Below, piece after piece: positions 7,720 to 14,607 of a DNA stretch of 14,652 bases. A model generated the notes under the pieces. The model did no database searches and had not been told where the DNA came from. It worked only from the letters and a program-made list of their open reading frames with translations. Where the stretch lies: the NCBI GenBank assembly GCA_003455555.1, contig DMQX01000080.1, positions 770-15,421 of the forward strand. The letters are read 5' to 3'. This stretch comes from Candidatus Tayloriibacteriota bacterium (lineage in GTDB: Bacteria; Patescibacteriota; Minisyncoccia; Phycocordibacterales; UBA11359). Within the stretch, counting starts at the first letter, position 1, and each line of letters begins with the position of its first letter. The position numbers and the translations under genes were made by a program.

Positions 7720-8739
7720 ATGAAAACTTACACATTTCATGTGGCGGGCATGCATTGTCCGTCATGTACAATTTTGACTGAAAGCGAAATCTCGGATGTG
7801 TCCGGAATTACTAAAGTTAAGGCTTCGTTAAAAGAGCACAGTGTTGAAGTTACTGGTGACTTTGCCGGAAAAAGTCCTGAACAAATTGCCGAAAGTCTAT
7901 CTGTTGTATTGAGGCCTCACGGCTATTCTCTTTCGCTTGAAAAGCAGGTAAAGAAAATAAAATGGTCTGATTTCAAGATTGCGATTCCAGCCGCCTTGGC
8001 TTTTATCGGCCTGTTCATTATCCTGCAGAAACTTGGTTTAGTTAATTTGATCGGTGGCTCGAAGGTTACTTATGGCACGGCATTTACGATAGGTATCGTC
8101 GCTTCTGTCTCGAGTTGTATGGCTGTTGTTGGTGGACTCGTGTTGTCTATGTCGGCTAACTTTGCCAAAGAAGGTGATAAAGTGCGACCTCAAATACTCT
8201 TTCATTTGGGTCGAATCGTCTCATTCTTTGTCTTGGGCGGAGTTATCGGACTCATTGGCTCTGCATTTCAGCTCGGGGGTATGGGCACATTTATTCTAAC
8301 GATGATCGTTGCACTCGTGCTCCTCCTCCTCGGTTTAAATTTGCTGGACATATTTCCTTGGATGAAGAAACTCCAACCGGCACTGCCTAGTTTTGTCGGA
8401 AAACATGTTCAAGGTCTCAAAAATGTAAACCATACCCTGACTCCATTGCTGGTGGGTATCGTTACGTTCTTCTTGCCTTGCGGCTTTACTCAATCGATGC
8501 AGCTTTACGCTCTGTCGACTGGGAGTTTCTGGGCCGGATCTCTGACAATGTTGGCTTTCGCGCTCGGAACTTTGCCGGTCTTGGCCGTACTTAGTTTCAG
8601 TTCGCTTGGTATCCAAAATAAAAGCTGGTCGGGCGCGTTCTTCAAGGCAGCAGGTCTCATTGTCATCTTCTTCGGTCTATTCAACTTATTAAATGGTTTA
8701 GTGGCGGCGGGCTTTATTCCTCCAGTATTTAATTTCTAA
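7720..8739 (+). CDS. HMA domain fused to DsbD/UreH-like membrane protein
   Basis: 339 residues. Residues 1-75 form a heavy-metal-associated domain with GMHCPSC (10-16), like that of the ATPase before it. The rest is a polytopic membrane domain of about six helices resembling the DsbD_2 / UreH-like family (often labelled sulfite exporter TauE/SafE). Two cysteines sit at the places used by CcdA/DsbD-type thiol carriers: Cys133 in SVSSC at the start of the first helix of the repeat and Cys254 in LPCG at the start of the matching helix of the second repeat. It lies 2 bases after the Cu+ ATPase and 10 before the cupredoxin gene. It could move copper, or pass electrons or thiol reduction across the membrane for loading of the cupredoxin; the sequence does not decide. 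Family assignment is firm at the domain level, function is inference. Confidence 0.85.
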   Translation: MKTYTFHVAGMHCPSCTILTESEISDVSGITKVKASLKEHSVEVTGDFAGKSPEQIAESLSVVLRPHGYSLSLEKQVKKIKWSDFKIAIPAALAFIGLFIILQKLGLVNLIGGSKVTYGTAFTIGIVASVSSCMAVVGGLVLSMSANFAKEGDKVRPQILFHLGRIVSFFVLGGVIGLIGSAFQLGGMGTFILTMIVALVLLLLGLNLLDIFPWMKKLQPALPSFVGKHVQGLKNVNHTLTPLLVGIVTFFLPCGFTQSMQLYALSTGSFWAGSLTMLAFALGTLPVLAVLSFSSLGIQNKSWSGAFFKAAGLIVIFFGLFNLLNGLVAAGFIPPVFNF

Positions 8740-8749
8740 CCGATAACTT

Positions 8750-9151
8750 ATGAAAACAATAGTTGCATCAATTGTTATCGCCGCTGCCATAATCTACGGC
8801 GCGGTGGTAATAACGAACAGGTCATCAACTTCAAGTAACAATCAGCCCGCAGGCGGAACTATAGAAAATGTTTCAGTCGAAAATGGCAAACAGATAATTA
8901 CTCTCGCTGTGAGAGGCGGTTACTCGCCCCGCGTGACGAACGCAAAAGCGAATGTGCCAACAATTCTTCGGTTGGTGACGAGTGGAACATTCGATTGTTC
9001 ATCTGCGGTCCAGATCCCGGCATTGGGCTATCGATCCAATTTGCCACAGTCCGGTGTTACTGAGGTGGAAGTCCCGCCACAGTCAGCTGGAACTTCCATC
9101 AAGGGCATGTGCATCATGGGCATGTATACATTTAATCTTAACTTTAGCTAA
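8750..9151 (+). CDS. Membrane-anchored cupredoxin-like protein
   Basis: 133 residues. An uncleaved signal anchor (about 4-22) is followed by a Ser/Asn-rich linker (24-36) and one beta-rich domain (about 38-132). GGYSP at 56-60 and the end of the domain match cupredoxin-like domains of the EfeO type. Probable metal ligands are Cys83 (TFDC) and Cys121, Met123 and Met125 (GMCIMGMY); a classic His ligand is not seen, so the site would be Cys/Met-rich and may prefer Cu+. It would sit on the outer face of the cytoplasmic membrane. It is the last gene of the copper cluster, 10 bases after the HMA-membrane fusion gene and followed by a terminator. Confidence 0.85.
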   Translation: MKTIVASIVIAAAIIYGAVVITNRSSTSSNNQPAGGTIENVSVENGKQIITLAVRGGYSPRVTNAKANVPTILRLVTSGTFDCSSAVQIPALGYRSNLPQSGVTEVEVPPQSAGTSIKGMCIMGMYTFNLNFS

Positions 9152-9175
9152 ACAGCCCTGGTTTGTTTTAAGCTT

Positions 9176-9203
9176 CAAAAGCGCCGTATACTCGGCGCTT
9201 TTG
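9176..9203 (+). terminator. Terminator of the copper cluster
   Basis: A perfect 11-bp inverted repeat, CAAAAGCGCCG (9176-9186) and CGGCGCTTTTG (9193-9203), with a 6-base loop. The A and T runs at its edges allow termination in both directions. Confidence 0.85.
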
Positions 9204-9214
9204 TTCGTTTACTA

Positions 9215-9223
9215 TGGTACTAT
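9215..9223 (+). promoter_or_regulatory. Extended -10 for the DHH phosphoesterase gene
   Basis: TGGTACTAT: a TACTAT box with the extended TGn just after the terminator. It would give a leader of about 30 A/T-rich bases without a Shine-Dalgarno sequence. No good -35 is visible. Confidence 0.45.
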
Positions 9224-9260
9224 TAAATAAATAATTAACATTTTTTAATCTATTCAAATA

Positions 9261-10280
9261 ATGACCGACCTCGTTCAAAAACTGGCGCCCCAAATTTTGG
9301 AAGAAATAAAAAAAGCCAAAAATATTCTGTTGCATTGTCATCCAAGTCCCGACCCAGATAGTGTTGGTGGGGTTTTGGCGACGATGCAAGTGCTCGAAAC
9401 AATGGGCAAGAAAGTTACGGTAATCAAGGGTGATTCCGAGGTGCCGCTGTCTTTCAGGGCTTTGCCAGGGTTCGAGAAAATTGAGCGCAAGAATTTTTTT
9501 GAAGTTGATCTGTCGGAGTTCGATCTGTTCTTGATCCAAGACACTGGAGGGATAAATCAAATCTCCCGAATTGCACCTGTGGTTTTTCCTTCGTTCCTTA
9601 AAACTATTGCTATTGATCATCATGCGACCAATGATAATTTTGCAGAGATCAATTTGGTTGACCCAACCTACCCAGCTACGTGCCAAATACTGTTCGATCT
9701 CTTCACAATTTGGAATGTAAAAATTACACCGGAAATCGCGAAATGTTTGATGCTCGGCATCTTTACCGATACTGGTGGTTTTAGGTTTCCAACCACAACG
9801 CCTTCAACGTTGCGAGTTGCAGCAAACTTGGCTGAGATAGCGCCGGATTATACTTCGATCATTGCTTTCATGAACGACAGCAGTACCCCGGGAGTGATTG
9901 CATTTCAAGGGCTCGCGCTTGGCTCCGTGACACTTCATTGTGGTGAGCACTTAGCGGTGTCGGCGGTTTCCTTCAATTCTTTGCAAGAAAAAAAAATCGG
10001 CCGAGAAGAAACTTTCCCGGATATTGCGAACATTTTGAAGTCCGTTATCGGCTGGGAGATAGGCGTAAAAATAGTTGAAGACCAACCGGGCGGCGTAAAA
10101 GTGAGCTTTCGAACGCGTGATGCCAAAAAATGGGACGTATCCAAGATCGCGACTTCGCTCGGCGGAGGGGGACATAAGGCTGCGGCGGCGTGTTATTTGA
10201 AAACTTCACTTGATGAAGCGGTGAAAAAAGTTGTAGAGGCGGTGGATTCGATCTACCCCGAATTTGGCAGGCGGGTTTGA
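9261..10280 (+). CDS. nrnA: DHH/DHHA1 phosphoesterase, NrnA-type
   Basis: Probable bifunctional oligoribonuclease and pAp phosphatase: degrades very short RNA (nanoRNA) and/or 3'-phosphoadenosine 5'-phosphate with Mn2+. Motifs in order: HPSPDPDS (27-34, metal-binding His27, Asp31, Asp33), Asp in LIQDTGG, DHH at 119-121 (IDHHATND), a later DTGGFRFPTTT block and the C-terminal DHHA1 substrate motif GGGGHKAAAA from 301. Length 339 is typical of NrnA (310-340). It could instead act on cyclic di-AMP or its linear product like other DHH proteins; without GGDEF or RecJ domains, NrnA is the best fit. It stands alone between the copper cluster terminator and the tRNA-Thr genes. It ends in TGA, evidence that TGA is a stop here. 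Confidence 0.9.
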   Translation: MTDLVQKLAPQILEEIKKAKNILLHCHPSPDPDSVGGVLATMQVLETMGKKVTVIKGDSEVPLSFRALPGFEKIERKNFFEVDLSEFDLFLIQDTGGINQISRIAPVVFPSFLKTIAIDHHATNDNFAEINLVDPTYPATCQILFDLFTIWNVKITPEIAKCLMLGIFTDTGGFRFPTTTPSTLRVAANLAEIAPDYTSIIAFMNDSSTPGVIAFQGLALGSVTLHCGEHLAVSAVSFNSLQEKKIGREETFPDIANILKSVIGWEIGVKIVEDQPGGVKVSFRTRDAKKWDVSKIATSLGGGGHKAAAACYLKTSLDEAVKKVVEAVDSIYPEFGRRV

Positions 10281-10311
10281 TTGTATTGGCAGAGTATAGT
10301 AATGTTGAAAA

Positions 10312-10335
10312 CACGGGAAAATCCGTGAGTTGTTT
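10312..10335 (+). terminator. Weak hairpin after the DHH gene
   Basis: CACGG (10312-10316) and CCGTG (10323-10327) with a GAAAAT loop, followed by a poor T tract. It lies between the DHH gene and tRNA-Thr and may be a terminator or part of the tRNA precursor. Confidence 0.35.
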
Positions 10336-10359
10336 GAAAATATGTTCATTGAAGCAGAT

Positions 10360-10636
10360 GCCATTGTAGCTCAGTTGGTAGAGCACGTCATTGGTTAGTA
10401 AATTAGCCCTTCATTTTGGAAACGAAATGACGAAGCCCGAATTACGGTTAAAGTCCATCGTCTTGTTATGGTGGGTAAGACCGTGGCGATAAAATATCGC
10501 CCGAACGACTGACAAGGGACGCTAAACCGAAAGGTATGCGTAAGATACAGTCTAACCCTTTTATAAGCCGAGGTTGGCGAAATCTAGGTACATGTGAATG
10601 ACGAGGTCACCGGTTCAATCCCGGTCAATGGCTCCA
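10360..10636 (+). tRNA. tRNA-Thr (GGT), interrupted by a group I intron
   Basis: The exons are 10360-10395 and 10597-10636. Joined, they make a perfect cloverleaf: acceptor GCCATTG/CAATGGC, D stem GCTC/GAGC, anticodon stem CGTCA/TGACG with loop TTGGTAA (anticodon GGT at 10393-10395), variable AGGTC, T stem ACCGG/CCGGT with loop TTCAATC, discriminator T and an encoded CCA (10634-10636). Without removal of 201 bases the anticodon arm cannot form. Confidence 0.95.
10396..10596 (+). ncRNA. Group I self-splicing intron in tRNA-Thr(GGT)
   Basis: 201 bases inserted directly after anticodon base 36. The 5' exon ends in T and the intron ends in G (10596), as group I splicing requires. Helices visible: P1, GGTTA (10393-10397) with TAGCC (10404-10408), placing the splice-site U10395 opposite G10406; P2, CATTTTG/CGAAATG with a GAAA loop (10412-10429); P3, CTTGT (10462-10466) with ACAAG (10512-10516); P6, GGCGATA/TATCGCC (10485-10501); P7, GACTG (10507-10511) with CAGTC (10548-10552); P8 within 10519-10541, capped by ACC-GAAA-GGT. 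AAGATA before the P7 3' strand fits J8/7. ATT next to the guide sequence can form P10 with the 3' exon AAT. No homing endonuclease is encoded. It may be an active ribozyme; the subgroup is not certain from reading alone. Confidence 0.9.
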
Positions 10637-10660
10637 GAAAAAACGAAAATTTGTTTTTTC
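10637..10660 (+). terminator. Hairpin between the two tRNA-Thr genes
   Basis: GAAAAAAC (10637-10644) and GTTTTTTC (10653-10660) are inverted copies whose inner bases also pair. It begins immediately after the encoded CCA and ends two bases before the next tRNA. It may be a terminator or a processing spacer. Confidence 0.45.
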
Positions 10661-10662
10661 GT

Positions 10663-10736
10663 GCCGATATAGTTCAGTGGCAGAACACCGCTTTCGTAAA
10701 GCGGTAACGCGGGTTCGATTCCCGCCTTCGGCTCCA
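10663..10736 (+). tRNA. tRNA-Thr (CGT)
   Basis: D stem GTTC/GAAC with GG in the loop, anticodon stem CCGCT/AGCGG with loop TTCGTAA (anticodon CGT at 10695-10697), T stem GCGGG/CCCGC with loop TTCGATT, discriminator T and an encoded CCA. The acceptor is odd: GCCGATA faces CTTCGGC, so pairs 6:67 (T.T) and 7:66 (A.C) are mismatched and only five pairs close. The gene is uninterrupted, unlike its neighbour with the same amino acid. Confidence 0.88.
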
Positions 10737-10799
10737 AATAGGTGGCTTATAAGAAAAGAGAACCCTCCAATCCTGGCGGCTTTTTTTATTTGTGCTAAT

Positions 10800-11107
10800 G
10801 TTGAGTTACCCAACAGAACGCCGATACAACTACGTGTTTTGTTTTTGCCTCAGGCAAGGGTAAAAAAAGTTGTAGCTCGAGTTTTGGCTTTGGTCGAAAC
10901 ATCAGTACGAGCGAAAGTTAGGATCATGCAGAATACACGAGCAGAGGAAAGTACCGGCGAGGGAAAACCTGATCCCCGACCCATTGGGTATTCGGGAGTT
11001 ACTGGCTCTTTGTGTTTTGTAAACAAACGCACCCCATTTTGACGGTATCTATGGGGAGAATCCTGGCTTGGCGGCGGTCTCATCTGGGACTGCCGCCTTT
11101 TTTATTG
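10800..11107 (+). ncRNA. Candidate structured non-coding RNA B
   Basis: About 300 bases between tRNA-Thr(CGT) and prfB with no convincing protein frame but many helices: TACAACT/AGTTGTA (10825-10831, 10868-10874), GCTCG/CGAGC (10875-10879, 10908-10912) enclosing GTTTTGGC/GTCGAAAC (10881-10888, 10893-10900), CCCGA-CCC/GGG-TCGGG (10975-10996) and CCCCAT/ATGGGG (11032-11037, 11051-11056). It ends in a strong terminator (11070-11104). A promoter may be TGCTAATGT near 10793-10801. Two segments resemble the RNase P RNA core in the right order: GAAAGT after a hairpin at 10913-10918 (a second GAGGAAAGT at 10944-10952) and AGAATCCTGGCTT at 11058-11070, near the consensus AGAACCCGGCTT. UAGGAU (10918-10923) could pair with AUCCUG there as a P4-like helix. 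The rest of RNase P is not recognisable, so the family stays open. Confidence 0.45.
11070..11104 (+). terminator. Intrinsic terminator upstream of prfB
   Basis: A 10-bp stem, GGCGGCGGTC (11070-11079) with GACTGCCGCC (11088-11097), an 8-base loop, then seven T. It ends a transcript that starts upstream and separates it from prfB. Confidence 0.92.
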
Positions 11108-11119
11108 CCATTTTTTTTG

Positions 11120-11149
11120 TTGGAAAATCATGGCACCCTCGTGTATACT
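11120..11149 (+). promoter_or_regulatory. Promoter of prfB
   Basis: TTGGAA (11120-11125), an 18-base spacer and TATACT (11144-11149), which ends 6 bases before the ATG at 11156. This supports a leaderless transcript and decides the start against the in-frame upstream ATG at 11012, which lies before the terminator. Confidence 0.65.
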
Positions 11150-11155
11150 TGCTCC

Positions 11156-12070
11156 ATGGCAGAAATGAACTCAAAAAAAACCGGATCAAAGGAAGCTAAA
11201 GAGGAACAGCTCAGGCAACTGGAGGAACGAATGGGTTCGGCTGATTTCTGGAATGACAAAGTGGCGGCGCAGGCTGTTTTGAGGGAGATCTCACTTCTTA
11301 AAGACGAAATTTTAGGCGCCGAAAAATACGACAAAGGCGACGCGATTATCACGATCTTTTCCGGCGCAGGCGGAGATGATGCGGAGGACTTCTCTCACAT
11401 GCTTTTTGAAATGTACCGAAAGTACGCGGCTCGACAGGGTTGGGGCATCTATTTATTGCACGAACACAAAAATGATCACGGCGGATATCGCAACGTGGCT
11501 TTTGAACTCACAGGCAAAGGCGCTTATGGGATGCTGAAAAACGAAAGTGGCGTGCATCGATTGGTGCGCATTTCGCCTTTTAATTCTAAAGACCAAAGAC
11601 ACACTTCGTTTTCATTAGTGGAGGTCGTGCCGCGGTTTGATGTGGCTGCATCGGCCGCTGCTTTTGAAATACCGGAAAGCGAGATCGAGATCCAGTATGC
11701 GCGATCAAGCGGTCCGGGCGGACAAAATGTGAACAAGCGCGAAACTTCGGTGCGTTTGGTTCATACTCCAACGAAAATAGCTGTACATGTTGAGTCCGAG
11801 CGATCGCAGGGTCAAAATAAAGAAAAAGCCCTAGCGATGCTTCGTGGGAAATTATACAAGCGCGCCGAAGAGGAGAGAAAAAGCGCGGAAAGTGGCATGT
11901 ATGTCAGCAAGACAACTGACATTGAGTGGGGTAATCAGATTCGTTCGTATGTAGTACATCCATATAAAATGGTCAAAGACTTGCGTACTAACGTAGAATC
12001 ATCTAACCCAGACAAGGTTTTTGACGGCTATTTGGATGAATTCATTGAAGCCGAGAAAAATTTGCAATAA
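11156..12070 (+). CDS. prfB: Peptide chain release factor 2, shortened domain 1
   Basis: Ends translation at UGA and UAA: binds the ribosomal A site and triggers release of the finished protein. The SPF tripeptide that reads the stop codon is at 140-142 (VRISPFNS) and the catalytic GGQ is at 188-190 (SSGPGGQNVNKRE). SPF, rather than PxT, marks RF2. It has 304 residues, about 60 fewer than a typical RF2 of 365; the loss is all in domain 1, where the MGSADFWND block (about 26-34) is followed after only about 40 residues by the SGAGGDDAEDF motif opening the core. There is no CTTTGA-type programmed frameshift site. An extended frame to 11012 exists but passes through a terminator and promoter, so ATG 11156 is preferred. 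It lies 21 bases before ftsE, a common gene order. Confidence 0.94.
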   Translation: MAEMNSKKTGSKEAKEEQLRQLEERMGSADFWNDKVAAQAVLREISLLKDEILGAEKYDKGDAIITIFSGAGGDDAEDFSHMLFEMYRKYAARQGWGIYLLHEHKNDHGGYRNVAFELTGKGAYGMLKNESGVHRLVRISPFNSKDQRHTSFSLVEVVPRFDVAASAAAFEIPESEIEIQYARSSGPGGQNVNKRETSVRLVHTPTKIAVHVESERSQGQNKEKALAMLRGKLYKRAEEERKSAESGMYVSKTTDIEWGNQIRSYVVHPYKMVKDLRTNVESSNPDKVFDGYLDEFIEAEKNLQ

Positions 12071-12072
12071 TT

Positions 12073-12081
12073 TGATATACT
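12073..12081 (+). promoter_or_regulatory. Extended -10 for ftsEX
   Basis: TGATATACT: a TATACT box with the extended TGn directly after the prfB stop, 10 bases before the ftsE ATG. It predicts a leader of only a few bases. Confidence 0.5.
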
Positions 12082-12091
12082 GAGAACAGCT

Positions 12092-12772
12092 ATGATACAT
12101 TTCGATAAAGTCACTAAGATATACGCGGATAACTCAACGGCTCTCGACTCGGTTACATTTTCTATCGAACCGAAGGAGTTTGTCTCAATTGTTGGTCATT
12201 CAGGTGCCGGCAAGACCACTCTTCTAAAAATGTTGATGGCCGAGGAGGAGCCGACCTCAGGTAAAGTCTTTTTTGGTTCGACTAACATCCATAAAGTTAA
12301 AAGGAGTGAGTTGAACTTGATACGCCGCCGAATGGGTGCGATCTTTCAGGATTTTCGTTTGCTGTCCAAGAAGAATGTTTTTGAAAATATTGCTTTCGCT
12401 ATGGAGGCCTCGGGCATGCCTCAGTCTGAGATTGAGTCGGATGTACCTCATGTTCTCGAACTCGTTGACCTCAGTAAAAAGATTTGGAATTTCCCACACG
12501 AGCTTTCAGGTGGTGAAAAACAGCGTGTGGCCATTGCCCGGGCTATTGTCACCCAGCCTGACATCATTATTGCCGACGAGCCGACTGGTAATCTCGACCC
12601 GATGAATACCTATGATATCGTTCAGATCTTGAAGAAGATCAACGATTTGGGTACTACCATCATTTTGACAACTCATAATAAAGGAGTTATAGACTCGCTC
12701 AAGCGTCGCGTAATCACGATGGAAAATGGTAAGATTATCCGTGATGATAAAGAAGGTAAATATAACCTTTAA
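12092..12772 (+). CDS. ftsE: Cell division ATP-binding protein FtsE
   Basis: ATPase of the FtsEX complex, which sits at the division septum and controls cell-wall hydrolases rather than transporting a substrate. ABC ATPase motifs are complete: Walker [10 protein letters not shown] (35-43), the Q-loop region FQDFRLL, signature LSGGEKQR, Walker [14 protein letters not shown] and the switch His in TTHNK. The FQDFRLL sequence and the immediate partner ftsX are typical of FtsE. Length 226 is normal. It has its own -10 box at the end of prfB and is probably expressed together with ftsX, 18 bases downstream. The call over other MacB/LolD-like ABC ATPases rests on the ftsX neighbour. Confidence 0.96.
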   Translation: MIHFDKVTKIYADNSTALDSVTFSIEPKEFVSIVGHSGAGKTTLLKMLMAEEEPTSGKVFFGSTNIHKVKRSELNLIRRRMGAIFQDFRLLSKKNVFENIAFAMEASGMPQSEIESDVPHVLELVDLSKKIWNFPHELSGGEKQRVAIARAIVTQPDIIIADEPTGNLDPMNTYDIVQILKKINDLGTTIILTTHNKGVIDSLKRRVITMENGKIIRDDKEGKYNL

Positions 12773-12790
12773 AGAATAAAATAAATACTT

Positions 12791-13711
12791 ATGTGGTCCA
12801 AAACAAAAAGAATGATACTGTCTGGCTTCGTGAATTTTTGGCGTAACGGCACCATTTCACTTTCCGCGGTCCTGGTAATGGTTATCGCGCTTTTTGTTAT
12901 TAGCTCGGTGCTTTTTATTGGTGCACTTCTGACATCCACTTTGAACCAGATCAAAGACAAAGTTGATATCAATATTTATTTAGTCACGGCCGCTCCGGAA
13001 GGCGATATTTTGGCCCTACAAAAAACTCTCCAAGCAATGCCGGAGGTTAAGTCTGTCGATTACGTTTCGAGCGACCAAGCACTGCAAGATTTCAAGGACC
13101 GTCATGCCAATGACCAGCTGACTCTCCAGGCTCTTTCCGAACTTGATCAAAATCCGCTTGGCGCCGTCCTCAACGTCAAAGCTCAGGAGCCTTCACAATA
13201 TGAGAGCATTGCCACTTTCTTGCAGGGTCAAAATCTGCTTTCAAAAGACGGCGCTCCAATCATCGAAAGTGTCAACTATGAAAAAAATAAAGTGGCGATT
13301 GACCGATTGACCTCGATTATTACCTCAGGCCAGAAACTTGGGTTTGCGGTCACTCTGGTTTTAGTTCTGCTGGCTATTTTGATCACTTTCAACACAATCC
13401 GCTTGGTTATTTATATGTCTCGCGAAGAGATCTCAGTTATGAAACTAGTTGGCGCAAGCAACATGTATGTCCGCGGCCCGTTTGTGGTGACTGGTGTTAT
13501 GTATGGTCTCGTCGCGGCGTTCCTGACGATAATACTATTGTATCCGATCATGTTCTATGTGCGCGGCTTTACCACGGCTTTTGCCGGCGTTGATCTTCTA
13601 CAATATTATCTACGCCATTTTGGTGAGATATTCCTACTCCTTATCGGTTCGGGAATATTGATCGGCGGTGTTTCAAGTTATTTGGCGGTCAAGAGATATT
13701 TGAAGGTTTAG
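12791..13711 (+). CDS. ftsX: Cell division protein FtsX
   Basis: Membrane partner of FtsE. Predicted layout: a short cytosolic N terminus, membrane helix 1 (about 20-45), a large extracellular domain (about 50-180) that in known FtsX binds peptidoglycan hydrolases or their activators, then three membrane helices (about 185-210, 233-262, 276-298). Family landmarks are the N-terminal FVNFWRNGTISLSAVLVM block, the extracellular DINIYL strand, PEVKSVDYVSSDQAL, and the cytosolic SREEISVMKLVGAS loop that contacts FtsE. Length 306 is normal. It starts 18 bases after ftsE with no clear ribosome binding site. No terminator is seen before pyrG, 51 bases downstream. Confidence 0.95.
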   Translation: MWSKTKRMILSGFVNFWRNGTISLSAVLVMVIALFVISSVLFIGALLTSTLNQIKDKVDINIYLVTAAPEGDILALQKTLQAMPEVKSVDYVSSDQALQDFKDRHANDQLTLQALSELDQNPLGAVLNVKAQEPSQYESIATFLQGQNLLSKDGAPIIESVNYEKNKVAIDRLTSIITSGQKLGFAVTLVLVLLAILITFNTIRLVIYMSREEISVMKLVGASNMYVRGPFVVTGVMYGLVAAFLTIILLYPIMFYVRGFTTAFAGVDLLQYYLRHFGEIFLLLIGSGILIGGVSSYLAVKRYLKV

Positions 13712-13762
13712 CATATTATAAGAGGAGCCGATCGAAAGAGTATCTTAAGTTAGTGTAACCCT

Positions 13763-14607
13763 ATGAAACCAAAAAAACAACGAAAATATATTTTTGTTAC
13801 TGGCGGGGTCATGTCGGGAGTCGGTAAAGGTATCGCATCGTCATCTATCGGAGCCATTCTCAAAGCACGCGGATTTGTCGTCACCGCACTTAAGATCGAC
13901 CCTTACATCAACGTCGACGCCGGCACTATGAACCCCACCGAACACGGTGAGGTTTTTGTTTTAGAGGACGGAGACGAAACTGATCAGGATATGGGCAACT
14001 ATGAGCGCTTTTTGGATATTACACTTTCGCGTGTGAACTATATGACGACCGGCCGAGTCTATCAGGAAGTTATTCGACGCGAGCGCAATTTGGAATATAA
14101 AGGCAAGAACGTCGAAGTGGTGCCGGATATTCCTTTTGAAGTTATTCGCCGCATCGAGATCGCGACCGAAAAAGCCAATGCCGATATTACAATCGTGGAG
14201 ATTGGCGGCACGATAGGCGAGTATCAGAATATGCTTTTCCTGGAGGCGGCTCGTATGATGAAAGGTAAGAAGCCCGACGATGTGGCTTTCTGCATGGTCA
14301 GTTATTTGCCGGTACCTTCCAAGGTTGGCGAAATGAAGACCAAACCGACTCAATACGCTTCCAGAACCCTCAACAGTGCCGGTATCCAGGCCGATGTGAT
14401 AATCGCTCGCGCCTCCATGGCTTTGGATCAAAAGCGTAAGGACAAGATTGCCATGTTCTGCAACATTCGACCTGAGTGCGTTATCTCTGCGCCCGATGTC
14501 GAAAGTATTTATGATGTCCCCGTAAACTTTGAAAAAGATCATTTGAGTACAATCTTATGCAATATTTTGAAAATAGAAATGAAGAACCGACCGTTGCACC
14601 TTAGTGC
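13763..14607 (+). CDS. pyrG: CTP synthase PyrG, 3' part missing
   Basis: Makes CTP from UTP, ATP and glutamine. Only the N-terminal synthetase (amidoligase) domain is present: the P-loop-like GGVMSGVGKGIASS (14-27), KIDPYINVDAGTMNP, EHGEVFVLEDGDETDQDMGNYERFLD, and GGTIGEYQNMLFLEAARM. About 281 genuine codons remain of the usual 530-540; the glutamine amidotransferase domain is lost. The cause is the end of the contig, not biology: from 14608 on the sequence is sequencing adapter. The frame runs on into it and stops at 14645-14647, so an automatic annotation would end in the false tail LLYTSPSPRDS. The upstream region 13712-13762 has no clear Shine-Dalgarno sequence or promoter. Confidence 0.95.

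Noticed and set aside
10741..10800. Terminator after tRNA-Thr(CGT) at the run of T near 10781
   Set aside because: A T tract is present but I found no convincing hairpin before it.
10936..10980. tmRNA tag-peptide frame beginning GCAGAATACACG in RNA B
   Set aside because: The encoded peptide is basic and does not end in a hydrophobic Leu-Ala-Ala-like degron, and tRNA-like ends are absent.
10677..11042. 121-codon plus-strand frame starting inside tRNA-Thr(CGT)
   Set aside because: It starts within a tRNA, has no promoter or ribosome binding site, and overlaps the helices of RNA B.
11012..11155. N-terminal extension of RF2 to ATG 11012
   Set aside because: The extension crosses a strong terminator and the prfB promoter, and its translation (hydrophobic, Trp/Leu-rich) does not resemble RF2 domain 1.
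13961..14542. 193-codon minus-strand frame within pyrG
   Set aside because: Shadow of the conserved pyrG coding sequence; rich in His/Asn as expected from the antisense frame.
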